Source: Lachnospiraceae bacterium (GTDB lineage: Bacteria > Bacillota > Clostridia > Lachnospirales > Lachnospiraceae). Taken from it: a stretch of DNA of 22,788 nucleotides. Of the stretch, positions 6,586 to 14,386 are shown in pieces; the first letter of the stretch is position 1; each line of letters starts with the position of its first letter. The DNA lies in contig JAAWLS010000003.1 in the NCBI GenBank assembly GCA_022798035.1, positions 1 to 22,788 on the forward strand. Direction: 5' to 3'. The translations under genes were made by a program, and so were the position numbers. Under the pieces are notes generated by a model. It saw nothing but the letters and a program-made list of their open reading frames with translations, was not told where the DNA came from and ran no database searches.

Positions 6586-7855
6586 TTCGAAGGAACATTT
6601 AGAAAAAATTACGAAAATATTTACAATTTGTGTGCTCCTATTTCCCATTCTGACGATTTATGCGACGCCGATTCCTCAGATTTCTTTTGGGGAAATTGTA
6701 TTGTTTTCTCTAATGCTCGTAATGAGTGCTGATATGGCATGCCGCAGGAGAAGCATAAAATGGAATCCCTTTTGGTGCTATTTGTTCTATGCGCTGTGCA
6801 TATCCATTGCAGCCAGCATTATTTTGCTTCTTGTAAGGGCAGATTTTTCCTATACAGATATGATGCAGAGAGTTCTGCGGGATGGATTCTATTTTGCAAT
6901 CGTGCTGGTGTTTGGGGCCTGGTATTTTGACTTTGACTATGGGAAAAAAATAATCCGTTTGATTTCTATTGTTTTTGGATTATTTATGATACTGCAGGTA
7001 GCGGCATATGCAGCGGTGCATGTTTATGTGCCAGGCGTGATTCCGCAGCTGGAAACCACTATCTCAGGAGGATTTACCGGAGCGGAACTAACGGAAAGGT
7101 TTGCATTAACGGCGAGCGTTGATGGATATGCAAGAGCATCAGGTTTTTTTTCAGAGCCAGCAGTGGCTGCCCATTTTATGACAGTTGCTTTGCTTTTGGA
7201 ATTGTTTCCGGAAAATCAGAAAGTGAATTATAAACTGGCGGGATTTTATTCCACGGCAATGCTGCTTACTTTTTCTGTCAACGCTTACGTTGCTATTTTA
7301 GGCTGTTGGGGTCTGTGGGCAGTGTACAGTGACAAATACCGGAAAAATGATGTTATTCGGATTGTATTTTTTGCTTTTGCATTTTGCGTGATAGCTGTGT
7401 TTGCCATGAGAAGCAATGCAATTGCAGGCGTGGTAAATCGTCTGATTGAATTGAAAAATGGAGGGAGAACAGAGGGTTCTTCCGTCATCCGCGTTGTGCG
7501 GGGGATGGCTTTCTACCTGAAAATGCCGCTGTTTTGTCAGCTGTTTGGGAGCGGATTTGGAAACTTTATACAGTTTAGAGAGATTTTTGCTATAACAACT
7601 GTATATGAGACCGCCGACGAATATATGAACACCAATGCATATATTTTAGTTTCATCAGGTGCGGTGGGATTGCTTCTGTTTATAGGTTCCCTGTTAAGGA
7701 ATACAAAGGGAAAAATTGTTTTTGCCAGAATGCTGCTAATTTTACTTTTTATATTTGGATTGTCAAGCAGCATATACAGTTCCGCACAGTTTGTAATTAT
7801 GCTGTTGTTTATCATGTATGCACCGCCAGAAAAAGGAAGAATATATGAAAATTAA
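6569..7855 (+). CDS. wzy: Wzy-like O-antigen/capsule repeat-unit polymerase
   Basis: About 428 residues of a polytopic membrane protein with roughly ten hydrophobic segments. It has a large extracytoplasmic loop containing YARASGFFSEPAVAAHF and a second loop with GRTEGSSVIRVVRG. An R-x-x-G-x-F-x-E-P loop is typical of Wzy/WaaL-type polymerases and ligases; within a Wzx-containing locus Wzy is the better reading. It would polymerise flipped undecaprenyl-linked repeat units on the outer face. Start: an ATG at 6533 would overlap the previous gene by 53 bases with a poor ribosome binding site. A TTG at 6569 is preceded by GAGGA at an ideal 8-base spacing and overlaps by only 17, so I prefer TTG. 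Sequence conservation in this family is low, so the name rests on topology, loop motif and context. Confidence 0.82.
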   Translation: MKRTVDSKEHLEKITKIFTICVLLFPILTIYATPIPQISFGEIVLFSLMLVMSADMACRRRSIKWNPFWCYLFYALCISIAASIILLLVRADFSYTDMMQRVLRDGFYFAIVLVFGAWYFDFDYGKKIIRLISIVFGLFMILQVAAYAAVHVYVPGVIPQLETTISGGFTGAELTERFALTASVDGYARASGFFSEPAVAAHFMTVALLLELFPENQKVNYKLAGFYSTAMLLTFSVNAYVAILGCWGLWAVYSDKYRKNDVIRIVFFAFAFCVIAVFAMRSNAIAGVVNRLIELKNGGRTEGSSVIRVVRGMAFYLKMPLFCQLFGSGFGNFIQFREIFAITTVYETADEYMNTNAYILVSSGAVGLLLFIGSLLRNTKGKIVFARMLLILLFIFGLSSSIYSSAQFVIMLLFIMYAPPEKGRIYEN

Positions 7856-8927
7856 AATTATAACACTACACAGCATCTATAATCCAGGTTCTGTTTTTCA
7901 GGCTTTCAGCCTGCAGGAGTTTCTCAGGGGAAACCATTATAACGCCAGCATTATAGACTACCGCCCGATTTACAGCAGAATCGGAAAAAACAAAATAAAA
8001 GGTATCTTGCGGAAAATCTTATGCTTCCGCAATGAAAAACGGTTGAAAGAGAAATATGAATCCTTTATCCAGGAAAAAATGATTCTCACCAACCGCTGTT
8101 ATCAGACATATGGTGATTTGGAAAAAAGGGCGCCGAAAGCAGACGTGTATCTTGCAGGCAGCGACCAGTTGTGGAACATGGATTACGACTGCGGCCGGGA
8201 CAATGCATATTATCTGGGATTTGTGAGACAAGGTGCAAAGATTTCATATGCTACCAGCATTGGTAAAAAAGAGGTTCCCAAGACGGAAATGGATGCTGTG
8301 GCCTCCAAAATCCGTGATTTTCATATGGTGTCGGTAAGAGAAAAAAGCAGCAGTGAAATCTTAAGCCGAAGGCTGCACCGAGAGGTCTCCTGGGTCTGCG
8401 ACCCAGTCTTTCTGCTTCCGGCCAGGGTGTATGAAGACATGTCGCGCCGAATAAGGAAAGAAAAGTATATCGTAATTTATCTATCTGCGGGAAGTGAACT
8501 GTTGTATGAAATTGTAAAAGATATCAAAGCTAGAACAGGTTACAGAGTTATTCTAATGGGAGGAAATGTGACTCGGTGTGAATGCGAAGAACATATCAAA
8601 GATTTGGGCCCCTATGATTTTCTCTCTCTGATTCGACATGCCGAGATTGTAATTTCAAGCTCTTTCCATGCCACTGCGTTTTCCCATATTTTTCATCGAA
8701 AGTTCGGTGTAATTCTTCCGGAAAAAAACGGGGAGCGCATTGAGAGCCTGTTAAATTTGAGCGCGCTTGGCAGCCATATCATCTGTAAAAAAGAGGATAT
8801 CCCGATAGTTTACGAGGAGATTGATTATGAATTGGTGGATGAAAAGTTAGGAGTATTCATTGAGAATTCTAAAAGAAAGCTGATTCATACGTTGGAAGAG
8901 CTGCAAAAGAGCCAAGGGGCTGTTTGA
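7845..8927 (+). CDS. Polysaccharide pyruvyl transferase family protein
   Basis: 360 residues, cytoplasmic, GT-B-like. The family pattern is visible: an N-terminal NPGSVFQAFSLQEFL segment, LAGSDQLWN near residue 107 (numbered from the chosen start), SYATSIGK, SVREKSSSEIL, WVCDPVFLL, and the C-terminal SSSFHATAFSHIF, in which the family keeps a conserved histidine. CsaB/WcaK-type members put a ketal pyruvate from phosphoenolpyruvate on a sugar of the repeat unit or wall polymer. Start: an in-frame ATG at 7818 is inside the polymerase gene without a ribosome binding site; the ATG at 7845 has AAAAAGGA 7 bases upstream and overlaps the polymerase gene by 11 bases. It is followed directly by the FrhB-like iron-sulfur gene. 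This pairing recurs in glycan loci to my knowledge, with unknown joint role. Real pyruvylation is not proven; some family members may act differently. Confidence 0.87.
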   Translation: MKIKIITLHSIYNPGSVFQAFSLQEFLRGNHYNASIIDYRPIYSRIGKNKIKGILRKILCFRNEKRLKEKYESFIQEKMILTNRCYQTYGDLEKRAPKADVYLAGSDQLWNMDYDCGRDNAYYLGFVRQGAKISYATSIGKKEVPKTEMDAVASKIRDFHMVSVREKSSSEILSRRLHREVSWVCDPVFLLPARVYEDMSRRIRKEKYIVIYLSAGSELLYEIVKDIKARTGYRVILMGGNVTRCECEEHIKDLGPYDFLSLIRHAEIVISSSFHATAFSHIFHRKFGVILPEKNGERIESLLNLSALGSHIICKKEDIPIVYEEIDYELVDEKLGVFIENSKRKLIHTLEELQKSQGAV

Positions 8928-8962
8928 CAGATTTTAAGACAGGGAAAGGACAGACTGTATGT

Positions 8963-10162
8963 ATGGAGAGAGATAACATTTCGTCAATTGTAGAGCAAGA
9001 TAAATGCTGCGGCTGCAGTGCATGTATTCAAATATGTCCCTGGAAAGCCTTGTCTTACGGGGAGGATTCTTATGGTTTTGTGATTCCTGAACTAGATTTC
9101 GAAAAATGTGTGATGTGTGGTGCATGCATTCAGATATGTCCTTCTGTGACCAGAAATAAAAAGGAGGTTCGAAAAGCTTACGGGGCAATGGCAGTGAATG
9201 AAGAAATGCGGAAAAAAGGCTCTTCCGGAGGAATTTTTGGTGTGCTTGCAGATTATGTTCTGAGGAAAGACGGAGTGGTTTATGGATGTACCATGGATAA
9301 GAAATTTCAGGTGAGACATGTTCGGATTACAGACAGCTCGGAGCTTTCGAGAATCATGAAATCCAAATATGTCCAGAGTGATATGAAAAATATCTATTTG
9401 CAAATTAAAAGTGATTTGCAGGAAGGAAAAAAGGTGATGTTTGCAGGTACGCCCTGTCAGGTGTCTGCAGTGGATAACTTTATTGTAGAAAAGGAAAATC
9501 TGATTACTGTAGATGTGGTGTGTCATGGCATACCATCACAGCGTTTCTTTGACAGTTATCTGGCGGATTTGTCAAAAAAAATAGGTGAGATAACATCCTA
9601 CACTTTTCGCGCCAAACGTTCAGCTGATAACGGTATGAACTGGTTCTTTTCCTACGTTTCCAAGAAAAAGAGAAAAAGAGTCTTCCGCAATTGGCCGGAG
9701 GATACCTTCAATTATTTATATATGAAATCCTATATTTACAGGGAGAGCTGTTATCAGTGCAACTATGCAGAGGAATCACGGGCCGGCGATATTACATTGT
9801 GTGATTATTGGAGCTGGGAAAGATATCACAGGGAATTTTCTCAGGGAAATACAGTATCAGCCATACTTGTGAACAGTTCTAAAGGAGAATATCTCATAGA
9901 AGCGGTTAGGGAGAAATTGCAGCGGGTACCGGCTAAAATGGAAAATATAAAGCGCCACAACAGTTGTCTGATAAGGCCTTCAGAAAGACCAAAAGAGAGA
10001 GATACTATTTTTGAATTTTGGAAAGAGAATGGGTTTGAGGAACTTGACAGGGAATACAGAAAAAGAAATAAAAATGCAATTCGAAAATACGCTCTTATGA
10101 GAAAAATTCCTCAGAGGTTGATGAACGTGTTTGTGTTTTTGAGACTGAAAATAAAAGGCTAG
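8963..10162 (+). CDS. Ferredoxin-domain, FrhB-like (coenzyme F420 hydrogenase/dehydrogenase beta family) protein
   Basis: About 400 residues. Two N-terminal [4Fe-4S] motifs of the C-x2-C-x2-C-x3-C-P form are complete: CCGCSACIQICP near residue 15 and CVMCGACIQICP near residue 52. Then come the FrhB N-domain (RKKGSSGGIFGVLADYVL) and C-domain (FAGTPCQVSAVDNF, VDVVCHGIPS), plus a further cysteine cluster YQCNYAEESRAGDITLCDYW. The protein probably passes electrons between ferredoxin and an unknown flavin-dependent reaction. The family name does not imply F420 in this organism. Start: a TTG at 8924 overlaps the previous stop (TTGA) with AAGGGG only 4 bases away; the ATG at 8963 gives the usual short lead before the first cysteine, with AAAGGA 12 bases upstream. 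Either is possible. A redox step in sugar modification is an inference from the neighbouring pyruvyltransferase-family gene. Confidence 0.85.
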   Translation: MERDNISSIVEQDKCCGCSACIQICPWKALSYGEDSYGFVIPELDFEKCVMCGACIQICPSVTRNKKEVRKAYGAMAVNEEMRKKGSSGGIFGVLADYVLRKDGVVYGCTMDKKFQVRHVRITDSSELSRIMKSKYVQSDMKNIYLQIKSDLQEGKKVMFAGTPCQVSAVDNFIVEKENLITVDVVCHGIPSQRFFDSYLADLSKKIGEITSYTFRAKRSADNGMNWFFSYVSKKKRKRVFRNWPEDTFNYLYMKSYIYRESCYQCNYAEESRAGDITLCDYWSWERYHREFSQGNTVSAILVNSSKGEYLIEAVREKLQRVPAKMENIKRHNSCLIRPSERPKERDTIFEFWKENGFEELDREYRKRNKNAIRKYALMRKIPQRLMNVFVFLRLKIKG

Positions 10163-10200
10163 GATGTGAATATTAAAAACAGCTGGAATGGAGAACTGCC

Positions 10201-11235
10201 ATGAAAAATGTAATTTTAACCATAGACACGGAAGGTCCCAGAGGTTCTGACCCAGTCCTGTACCAAATATGGGGAAAGACAGGAGAAAATGCATATTACG
10301 GTATTCCGAAAATCATAGAGATTTGTGACAGATACGGTGTGAAAGGTCTGTTTTTTGTGGACATACCGGAAATCTGGGATTTTGGGTATGAAAAAATCCG
10401 GGATGTCATTTTGTACATTCGGCAGAAAGGGCATGATGTGGGAGTTCATGTACACCCCCACCATATGCCGGGAGCGACAAGGCATTTTTTGTTTGATTAC
10501 ACAAGAGAAGAGCAGAGAGAAATCATTGAAAAATGCACAAAGAAGTATGTTGAGATAACAGGGGAATATCCCAAATCCTTCCGGGCAGGAAAGTATGGAG
10601 CCAACAGAGATACTCTGGATATTATCCATGAACTGGGATATCAATATGATTTTTCAGAATTTTATTCTCAGAAATGGTGCGGCATCTCTCCGGAAATTGC
10701 CTATGTGCTGCCTCAAAGATACAAGTCTTTGATTGAGTTTCCCGTTACGATTTTTCGCAGTTTTAAATTGGGGAAGATTTATCAAAGGTACGACAAACTG
10801 GAGGTAACAAACCATGTAAGGGAAATGAAATATATTTTAGATTTGTATGGGGATTCTCCCAATCAGGAAGTGATTATACTGTTTCTGCACAGTTTTTCTT
10901 TGATTCATTTTCTGGAAACACCGGATGCACCTGCTGTAAATGAGAGAAATCAAAAGCGGTTTGAGGAAATTATAAGATATATTTTTGAATCTGAGAAATT
11001 TCGCTTTATTACAGAGAAAGATTTGGCAGAAAGCGTTGTGCCAAAGACAGATGATGAGACAAACATTATAAGGACAAAAGGCTTTTTTAGACAATGGTTT
11101 TATTTTCTGTACAGAGCTTATGAGATAAGAAAGACAAACAAAAAAGCGGAGTTGTTACTGATTATGGCAATATTGGCCGTCATCGCTTTTTTTGCCGGTT
11201 TGGCGGTAATTGTCAAATGCCTTTTGGGAGGATGA
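10201..11235 (+). CDS. Polysaccharide deacetylase (NodB-like, CE4) with C-terminal membrane anchor
   Basis: 344 residues. The NodB-like catalytic core is seen at the start (VILTIDTEGPRG, with Asp9 and Glu11), then HDVGVHVHPHH at residues 78-88 for metal binding, FRAGKYG at 127-133, and IILFLHSFS near residue 227. Residues about 317-341 form one hydrophobic segment after a basic stretch, suggesting a single C-terminal membrane anchor. With no N-terminal signal peptide visible, the catalytic domain may face the cytoplasm and act on lipid-linked intermediates; that is inference. The family removes N-acetyl (or O-acetyl) groups from amino sugars. GGAG lies 7 bases before the ATG at 10201. The following FemAB-like gene starts 2 bases after its stop, and one could deacetylate an amino sugar that the other re-acylates (hypothesis). 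Confidence 0.87.
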   Translation: MKNVILTIDTEGPRGSDPVLYQIWGKTGENAYYGIPKIIEICDRYGVKGLFFVDIPEIWDFGYEKIRDVILYIRQKGHDVGVHVHPHHMPGATRHFLFDYTREEQREIIEKCTKKYVEITGEYPKSFRAGKYGANRDTLDIIHELGYQYDFSEFYSQKWCGISPEIAYVLPQRYKSLIEFPVTIFRSFKLGKIYQRYDKLEVTNHVREMKYILDLYGDSPNQEVIILFLHSFSLIHFLETPDAPAVNERNQKRFEEIIRYIFESEKFRFITEKDLAESVVPKTDDETNIIRTKGFFRQWFYFLYRAYEIRKTNKKAELLLIMAILAVIAFFAGLAVIVKCLLGG

Positions 11236-11237
11236 AT

Positions 11238-12281
11238 ATGAATTGTTGTACAAGCTATCAGGAATTGCCTGCTGAAATCAAAGAAAAATTAATGGATGCA
11301 AATTTATTTTATACGGAAGTTTATGAGAAGAATACCCGAATGCGGGGACAGGAAATGTACTATGTATGGTCCGAGGATATGATTCTGGCCGCCCGGGTGA
11401 AAAAACAATTTTTCCTGAAGGCGGCAGTGCTGGAGAGTGAGCCTTACGTCTGGGAACAGGGAAAAGACATCAAAATTTTTCTGAATAAGGCGATGGAGGT
11501 GCTGAAAAAGTATGGAGTGCAGTGGACAGTATGTGCCACAACTGCCCGTTTTTCAGATTATCCGTCGGGGAGCAGAACGGCTCCTTGCGGAAATCACATT
11601 ATAGATTTGACTTTAACAGAGGAGGAACTCTGGAAAAATGTTCATAGCAAACACAGAAACAGTATACGCAGAGGAGAAAAATCCGGACTGGAGCTGAAAG
11701 TCGGAGGGAAGGAGCTCTTAGAAGAGTATGTTCTGATTGCCAATGAAACATATGAAAGAAGTGGAATTCCAGGAAGTGATATTTCTTACTACTATGGATT
11801 GATAAATGAGTTGGAGGACAATGCAGTTATTTTTCTGAATTATAAAGAGGGAGAGGTCCAGGCTGGAGGAATGTTTTACTACAATCAGGCTATGGCTTAC
11901 TATCTGCACGGAGCTTCTGTAAGAAGGCCGGAGCCAGGAGCTGCCAATTATCTGCTGTGGAAAGCTGTGATGTACTTTAAAGAAAAAGAAGTTCAGAGAT
12001 TCAGCTTTGTGGGATATCACTTTGAGCCGGAGCCTGGGAGCAAGTTGGAGGGAATTCAGCGCTTTAAAGAGAGGTTCGGCGGAACGCTTGAGAAGAGCTA
12101 TAATTTCCGGTATGAGCAGAGTTCTGCCGCCTATAGGATGTATTGTCTGGCTATGCAGTTGAAGTCCAGAAAACCTTTTGAAAGATACAAAGATGCTATT
12201 GACAGGCAGGCGGACAAATATCCGGAATTGAACGGAGGGAATGAAGGTGAAGATTGCAGCAGTGTCAATGACGTACAATGA
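11238..12281 (+). CDS. FemAB/GNAT-fold acyl- or aminoacyltransferase (Acetyltransf_6-like)
   Basis: About 347 residues, soluble. The C-terminal two thirds resemble FemAB-like/BioF2-like GNAT proteins: LWKNVHSKHRNSIRRGEKSG near residue 132 is the characteristic W-x5-K-x-R-x2-I-R element, followed by YYYGLINEL, QAGGMFYYNQAMAYYLHGAS near residue 214, ANYLLWKAVMYFKEK, and FSFVGYHFEPEPGSKLEGIQ with RFKERFGG. Such proteins transfer an amino acid or acyl group to an amine, as in Fem peptidoglycan-bridge enzymes. In a glycan locus the acceptor is probably a free amino sugar. Start: GGGAGG (11226-11231) touches an ATG at 11232, so the next in-frame ATG at 11238, 6 bases away, is the likely start. The substrate is unknown and the assignment is to superfamily only. 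Confidence 0.78.
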   Translation: MNCCTSYQELPAEIKEKLMDANLFYTEVYEKNTRMRGQEMYYVWSEDMILAARVKKQFFLKAAVLESEPYVWEQGKDIKIFLNKAMEVLKKYGVQWTVCATTARFSDYPSGSRTAPCGNHIIDLTLTEEELWKNVHSKHRNSIRRGEKSGLELKVGGKELLEEYVLIANETYERSGIPGSDISYYYGLINELEDNAVIFLNYKEGEVQAGGMFYYNQAMAYYLHGASVRRPEPGAANYLLWKAVMYFKEKEVQRFSFVGYHFEPEPGSKLEGIQRFKERFGGTLEKSYNFRYEQSSAAYRMYCLAMQLKSRKPFERYKDAIDRQADKYPELNGGNEGEDCSSVNDVQ

Positions 12282-13161
12282 TGGTTACAAGCTGAAAGAG
12301 TGGAAAGAACATTATCAGACATACAAAGAGCAAATCGACATTTTTGTCATTGTGGACAATGGATCAAAGCAAAAATATTTAAGGGAGTTGAAAAAGGCTT
12401 TTCCGAAAGCTGTAATTATAGAGCGAAAAACAAATGGAGGATGTACTGCCGCCTATAACGATGGGATTAGATATGTGTTAAAGCATACGGACGCTAAGGC
12501 TATTGCCATTGTAGGAAATGATATTAAGGTGACGGAAAATTGTCTGCCTGCCATGTATGAATATCTGTTTCAGGATGAAAAGCTGGGGATTGTCTCGACA
12601 GCAGTCTTAAATATTGATTCGGATGTGATTGATAATTATGGCCACAAAGTAAAGAACTTTAAGGCTTTATGCTGTAATCAGGGCGAGTCAATCAAAAATG
12701 TCAGGCCTATGCAGAAATACACGGAACTTGTTTCAGGGGGCTTTACGATGGCAAAGCGGGAGTTTTATGTCAAAGCAGGGCTCCAGGACGAGGCGTTGTT
12801 TATGTACTGTGATGAAATAGACACGATGTTTAAGGCTAAAATGCATGGCTACAAACTTGGAGTCATTGCAGATGAGTACGCTTGGCACTGGCATATCAAT
12901 TCTCCTGCAACTGGCAGACGTTCTTCTGCAAGCAGGTACTTAATCAGCAGGAATCGTGTGTATCTGGCAAAAAAGTATATGGGATTTTTTACGGTATTTC
13001 GGCAGGTATTTCGGGGAGCGATAATTAGTCCGGCGGCCTTTTTACTGAGATTTATAAGAGAAAGAGACAGATGTAATTTAAAAGATGCAAAGTACAGCGC
13101 GATAGGTGCAGTTCATGGAGTGATTGGAAAAATGTATACGAATAGATATACAAGATTTTGA
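12247..13161 (+). CDS. Glycosyltransferase family 2 (rhamnosyltransferase-like)
   Basis: About 304 residues. The GT2 pattern is IAAVSMTYNDGYKL at the start, FVIVDNGSK near residue 35, TNGGCTAAYNDGIRYV near residue 62, AIVGNDIKV near residue 87 (a GND in place of the more usual DDD/DxD), and ELVSGGFTMAKREFYVKAG near residue 160 followed by CDEIDTMFKAKMHGYKLG. The last two are typical of WbbL-type rhamnosyltransferases and similar GT2 enzymes. A hydrophobic amphipathic stretch near residue 250 could contact the membrane. Start: GGAGGG (12234-12239) is only 1-2 bases from an ATG at 12241 but 7 bases from an in-frame GTG at 12247, so GTG is probably used. The gene overlaps the FemAB-like gene by about 35 bases. 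Sugar specificity is not established. Confidence 0.87.
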   Translation: MKIAAVSMTYNDGYKLKEWKEHYQTYKEQIDIFVIVDNGSKQKYLRELKKAFPKAVIIERKTNGGCTAAYNDGIRYVLKHTDAKAIAIVGNDIKVTENCLPAMYEYLFQDEKLGIVSTAVLNIDSDVIDNYGHKVKNFKALCCNQGESIKNVRPMQKYTELVSGGFTMAKREFYVKAGLQDEALFMYCDEIDTMFKAKMHGYKLGVIADEYAWHWHINSPATGRRSSASRYLISRNRVYLAKKYMGFFTVFRQVFRGAIISPAAFLLRFIRERDRCNLKDAKYSAIGAVHGVIGKMYTNRYTRF

Positions 13162-14321
13162 TGACAGTTTACCAGTATTCAAATGAGAATGATATAAACT
13201 GGACGGCTGTGAGAGGGAGAAAAATGCGCAATTGTTTTTATGAAACGATACCAAAAGAAGAAAGTAGTATAAAAGAGATTGAGAAAAAATTTAAGAAAAG
13301 GCTGCAGTATGCATCCATGGGAAGATTTGGAATTTACCATATTCTGCGGGCATTAAAAGAGAGTGGATTCATCAGCAATGGTGTTATGATGCCCGTCTAT
13401 GCATGCGATTCCATAGATTTTGCCGTTAGGAAAGCCGGATTTCGGCCTGTCTGCTATGATATTTGCGGAGAGGATTTAAATGGTGATTTGGAATCCATAA
13501 AAAAGACTGCCGCAGACAGTGGGAGCAAGATACTTCTGCTGCCAAGCCTATATGGAAATCCGGCTGATTTGGCGGAGGCAGAAAATTTCTGTAAAAAGGC
13601 AGGCGTTTTTATGATTGACGATGGAGCCCAGTCTTTCGGGGCCTGCCTGGACGGAAAGATGGTAGGTACTTTTGGGGACAGCGGATTGTTTTCTTTTTCG
13701 GCAGGCAAACCTACTTTTGGGCATATGGGCTGCTACTTCTGGACGAATCTGCCCTGTCATTTTTCGAGAACTCATCATTGGTTTTACCATAGGCTGACTT
13801 ATTTCAACTATTTTTTCAATAGGTACGGTGATTATAACAGTCGAAAGCTCTACCGGGTAAAACTGTTGAATTATTTGTGTATTTTGATGTTCAAAATTTT
13901 GGATATTGCAGATGATGATATCTGCGGATTTGAAGAAGGTCTTCTGGCAAAGATTGGAGCCGGAAATATCGGGGGGGGGGATTTGCAGAAAGAGAGAATT
14001 GTGGTGATGAAAAGTGCGGAAAGAATTCTTCAAAATTCTGGATTCCGGCTGGTTAAAGCGCAGCGGGGAATCTCCAATAACAATAAACTGGTACTGATTG
14101 CCGAGACAGAGAAGGCCGCAGAAGAATTTATGGCATTTATGAAAAAGTGTGATTTGCATTGCGCATATGGGTATCAGCTTCTGGATAATTCCCCAGAGAA
14201 ATATCCGATTGCGGATTCTCTGTACAAAAAAGTGATTGAGATACCTATTGTGGCAGACAGTGGGAGAAATAAGGTTACATTAGGTACGATAAAGAGGCAT
14301 GTACACGGCAGTATAGCATGA
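13161..14321 (+). CDS. DegT-type PLP aminotransferase with in-frame G10 tract (phase-variable candidate)
   Basis: 386 residues, cytoplasmic. A divergent DegT/DnrJ/EryC1/StrS family member: MGRFGIYHIL near residue 53 replaces the usual SGTAALH phosphate-binding loop, PVYACDSIDFAV near 79, LPSLYGNPADL near 127, pyridine-binding Asp154 in MIDDGAQSFGA, and the Schiff-base lysine at Lys183 in FSFSAGKPTFG. The catalytic lysine and aspartate are present, so it may be active on a keto-sugar nucleotide. The ATG at 13161 overlaps the previous stop (TGATG). No good ribosome binding site is seen; an alternative ATG at 13224 has GGGAG 4 bases upstream. Ten consecutive Gs at 13971-13980 encode Gly271-273 and the first base of Asp274. 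Loss of one G would give a 281-residue product and gain of one a 298-residue product, both missing the C-terminal domain. Confidence 0.82.
   Translation: MTVYQYSNENDINWTAVRGRKMRNCFYETIPKEESSIKEIEKKFKKRLQYASMGRFGIYHILRALKESGFISNGVMMPVYACDSIDFAVRKAGFRPVCYDICGEDLNGDLESIKKTAADSGSKILLLPSLYGNPADLAEAENFCKKAGVFMIDDGAQSFGACLDGKMVGTFGDSGLFSFSAGKPTFGHMGCYFWTNLPCHFSRTHHWFYHRLTYFNYFFNRYGDYNSRKLYRVKLLNYLCILMFKILDIADDDICGFEEGLLAKIGAGNIGGGDLQKERIVVMKSAERILQNSGFRLVKAQRGISNNNKLVLIAETEKAAEEFMAFMKKCDLHCAYGYQLLDNSPEKYPIADSLYKKVIEIPIVADSGRNKVTLGTIKRHVHGSIA
13971..13980 (+). repeat. G10 homopolymer tract inside aminotransferase gene
   Basis: Ten uninterrupted Gs, preceded by ATC and followed by ATTTGC, at about 70 percent of the coding sequence. 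In this copy the frame continues normally. With nine Gs a TGA is met after eight codons beyond the tract; with eleven, a TAA after 24 codons. Tracts of this length are prone to slipped-strand mispairing and are the classic basis of phase-variable genes in other bacteria. Confidence 0.9.
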
Positions 14322-14324
14322 AAT

Positions 14325-14364
14325 TTTAATAATCCGGCAGTCTGAAACTGCTTGAATTATTAAA
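14325..14364 (+). promoter_or_regulatory. Two-stem hairpin in the 65-base gap between aminotransferase genes
   Basis: TTTAATAAT (14325-14333) is the exact reverse complement of ATTATTAAA (14356-14364). Inside it GCAGT (14337-14341) pairs with ACTGC (14347-14351) around a CTGAA loop. It ends just before the strong AGGAGGTGA ribosome binding site of the next gene. There is no T run after it. It may tune mRNA stability or processing within the operon, or shield the 3' end of the phase-variable gene; both are inference. Confidence 0.5.
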
Positions 14365-14386
14365 TATAAACAGGAGGTGAAGTAAG

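Noticed and set aside
11718..12278. Minus-strand open frame of 186 codons, and similar ones at 13548-14159 and 14549-15118
   Set aside because: All lie opposite well-supported plus-strand genes with family motifs and show no motifs or start signals of their own.
13161..14321. Possible frameshifted pseudogene because of the long G tract
   Set aside because: The frame with ten Gs is continuous for the full 386 residues and key residues are present. The same applies to the genes at 15478 and 20229, so they are treated as intact, switchable genes.
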